The notes below the pieces were generated by a model. The model did no database searches and was not told where the DNA came from. It was given only the letters and a program-made list of their open reading frames with translations. DNA of 52,155 bases from Clostridia bacterium (lineage in GTDB: Bacteria; Bacillota; Clostridia; Oscillospirales; CAG-382), in NCBI GenBank assembly GCA_017560085.1, contig JAFYPA010000126.1:1-52155 (forward strand). The letters are read 5' to 3'. Both the position numbers and the translations under genes were made by a program. Positions 50,884 through 52,155 of this stretch are shown here, piece after piece (position 1 is the first letter of the stretch; each line of letters starts with the position of its first letter).

Positions 50884-51852
50884 TTAAAGTGCGGTGCATT
50901 CCTTCGGTGCGGGTATCTCGCAGGGAATCGGAAGCACAAAGTTAAAGGCGTTATGTACTATTTCAAGCTCGGTTTTTCCCGCGTCCCTGATTTCGCCGTC
51001 AACGCAAAGCCTCATAAATCCCGATGCGGGCTCCACCGTGATTTTTTTGCATTTCACGGAGGAAATAATCTTATCTATGCCTCGAAGCTTCATAAAGTTG
51101 CCCTTCATATAGTAAGGCAGAAGCGAAATAAAGCGGAGCCTTGAAATGTTGTTTATAATGTTCACGCTTATAAGCCCGTCGGAAACATCGGCAAGGGGGT
51201 TGCTCTTTATGCCTCCTCCGCAGTAGCATCCGTTGGCAACGGACGTAAGAAGAAGCTTTCCGTTATGAACTGTTTTTCCGTCAAGAGCCACCTTCAGGTC
51301 GGAGCACTCCTTTTTTACAAGGGTCACAAGAATGGAGGCAAAATAGGCAAGTGCCCCCGAAAGGAAGGTTTTTTCCTTGATTTCGGACGTGAAGTCCGCC
51401 ACCTTACAGTCAAAGCCTATGTTGAACATATTTGCACCGTAGCCCTCACGGATTTCACCGTCGACCTCGGTTGTGTATTTTATGGCATCGCATTTCATAC
51501 ATCTGCCGAAAATCTGGAGGGCAATATCGTCAAAGCGGGGCTCCTTACCGAAGTTACGGCAGAAGTCGTTGCCCGTGCCCATAGGCAGAACGCCTATTTC
51601 GGCATCCCCGCACCCCATAGCACCGCAAAGCACCTCTCCGAGAGTACCGTCACCACCGCAGGCAATAAATCTCGCACCGCCCCGTGCGTTGCAATATTCA
51701 CGGACGAACACGGTTGCGTCACCGCTTGACTTCGTGATGTATATTTCGGTATCGGCGCCGTGCTTTTCCGACACGGATTTTATTTTTGATATCAGCGAGT
51801 CCGTATTTTTCTTTTTCCCTGCGCAGGGGTTGATTATAAATACCGTTTTCAT
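50884..51852 (-). CDS. Diacylglycerol kinase family lipid kinase
   Basis: 322 residues. The DAGK catalytic signatures are IACGGDGTLGEVLCG and PMGTGNDFCRNFG, with FNIGFDCKVADF and a C-terminal VDGEI. DagK/YegS-type enzymes phosphorylate lipids such as diacylglycerol and recycle it into phospholipid synthesis. First gene of a two-gene unit with the PHP phosphatase. Confidence 0.92.
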   Translation of the reverse strand: MKTVFIINPCAGKKKNTDSLISKIKSVSEKHGADTEIYITKSSGDATVFVREYCNARGGARFIACGGDGTLGEVLCGAMGCGDAEIGVLPMGTGNDFCRNFGKEPRFDDIALQIFGRCMKCDAIKYTTEVDGEIREGYGANMFNIGFDCKVADFTSEIKEKTFLSGALAYFASILVTLVKKECSDLKVALDGKTVHNGKLLLTSVANGCYCGGGIKSNPLADVSDGLISVNIINNISRLRFISLLPYYMKGNFMKLRGIDKIISSVKCKKITVEPASGFMRLCVDGEIRDAGKTELEIVHNAFNFVLPIPCEIPAPKECTAL

Positions 51853-51883
51853 TCTGGCTCCTTATGGCGGGAAGTTTTAAATA

Positions 51884-51912
51884 ATTATATCATATGTTTT
51901 GCGAAAAAACAA
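51884..51912 (-). promoter_or_regulatory. Promoter of the lipid kinase-PHP operon
   Basis: On the minus strand TTGTTT (51912-51907) and TATAAT (51889-51884) with a 17-bp spacer. Confidence 0.68.
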
Positions 51913-52000
51913 TGGGAAAGAGAAAAAATATATAATCAAAGCCGCTTGAGGTCTTTGTGTGTGATGCGGATCATAAATTTGGGTTTGTCGGGGAGCAATT

Positions 52001-52137
52001 CCCCTCATCCGTCACCTACGGCGACACCTTCCCCCCGGGGGGAAGGCTTGTTTGTGCCACCTTCGCTATTGTTTAGTGGCGCGCTATAATGGCTTCCCAC
52101 GAGGGGGAAGCTGTCAGCGAAGCTGACTGATGAGGGG
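52001..52137. repeat. MITE-like element, ~137 bp
   Basis: Terminal inverted repeats CCCCTCATCCGTCA (52001-52014) and TGACTGATGAGGGG (52124-52137) match at 13 of 14 positions; further inner pairing is GACANCTTCCCCC type. The centre of the left arm is a perfect 20-bp palindrome (52027-52046). No reading frame. It shares its arm design with the element at 34673-34920. No gene is seen in the rest of 51913-52155. Confidence 0.75.
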
Positions 52138-52155
52138 TAGCAGGAATCGCAATAA

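Noticed and set aside
1..52155. tRNA or rRNA genes
   Set aside because: No cloverleaf-type or rRNA-like segment was noticed on reading both strands; a covariance-model search would be needed to be certain.

Overview
The window looks like a chromosomal segment of an anaerobic gut-type Firmicute of class Clostridia, probably Oscillospirales or a relative. The grounds are strong AGGAGG ribosome sites, sigma-A promoters with 17-bp spacers, a T-box leader, a six-subunit Rnf complex in clostridial order (C-D-G-E-A-B), a dockerin-bearing secreted protein, a GGGtGRT/PduL cluster and intergenic MITE-like repeats typical of this group. No rRNA, tRNA or CRISPR array is visible. The only transposase is a fragment cut by the left edge.

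Layout. 1-515: start of an IS3-type transposase, a relic reading frame and a large hairpin. 560-3232: pduL, a NifU-like scaffold gene and a GGGtGRT gene on the minus strand. 3483-16807: a carbohydrate region with a TIM-barrel isomerase, a GH42-like enzyme with an AraC regulator, a 2294-residue secreted protein (beta-helix-like and InlB-type repeats, dockerin, metallophosphoesterase), an alpha/alpha-barrel protein and DUF1622. 16868-25751: energy block with rnfCDGEAB, a NusG-II protein, a Gx transporter, a two-repeat lipoprotein and apbE. The rnf promoter and the lipoprotein promoter each carry a near-perfect Rex-type operator, so the block is probably NADH/NAD+-responsive. 25763-28834: GH127 enzyme divergent from an AraC regulator. 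28838-33049: a leucine-type T-box operon with a 2-isopropylmalate-synthase homologue that has lost its catalytic residues, followed by a fusion of a degenerate TIM barrel with an acyl-CoA synthetase. 33256-39128: Bcp peroxiredoxin, a YczE-like membrane protein, a repeat element, a DUF559 protein, upp-uraA, and a repeat-bearing polysaccharide deacetylase. 39258-48269: an unusual divergent module, described below. 48309-51912: Cys-rich membrane protein, ThuA-like protein, PHP phosphatase and DagK-like lipid kinase. 52001-52137: another MITE-like repeat.

The strongest candidates for something undescribed are two. The first is the divergent module: on the minus strand a ClpP-type protease with an intact triad, a VirD4/TraG-like ATPase without membrane segments, and a small OB/S1-like protein; on the plus strand an 821-residue helical protein and a 1351-residue protein joining an apparently active Ser/Thr kinase to a GxGxxG Rossmann domain. 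The two arms share an intergenic region with paired 11-bp direct repeats. The second is the T-box operon with a pseudo-isopropylmalate synthase and a two-domain acyl-CoA synthetase. It may serve leucine supply from a branched-chain acid rather than through classical LeuA chemistry. All functions are inferred from reading the sequence; no database search was run.
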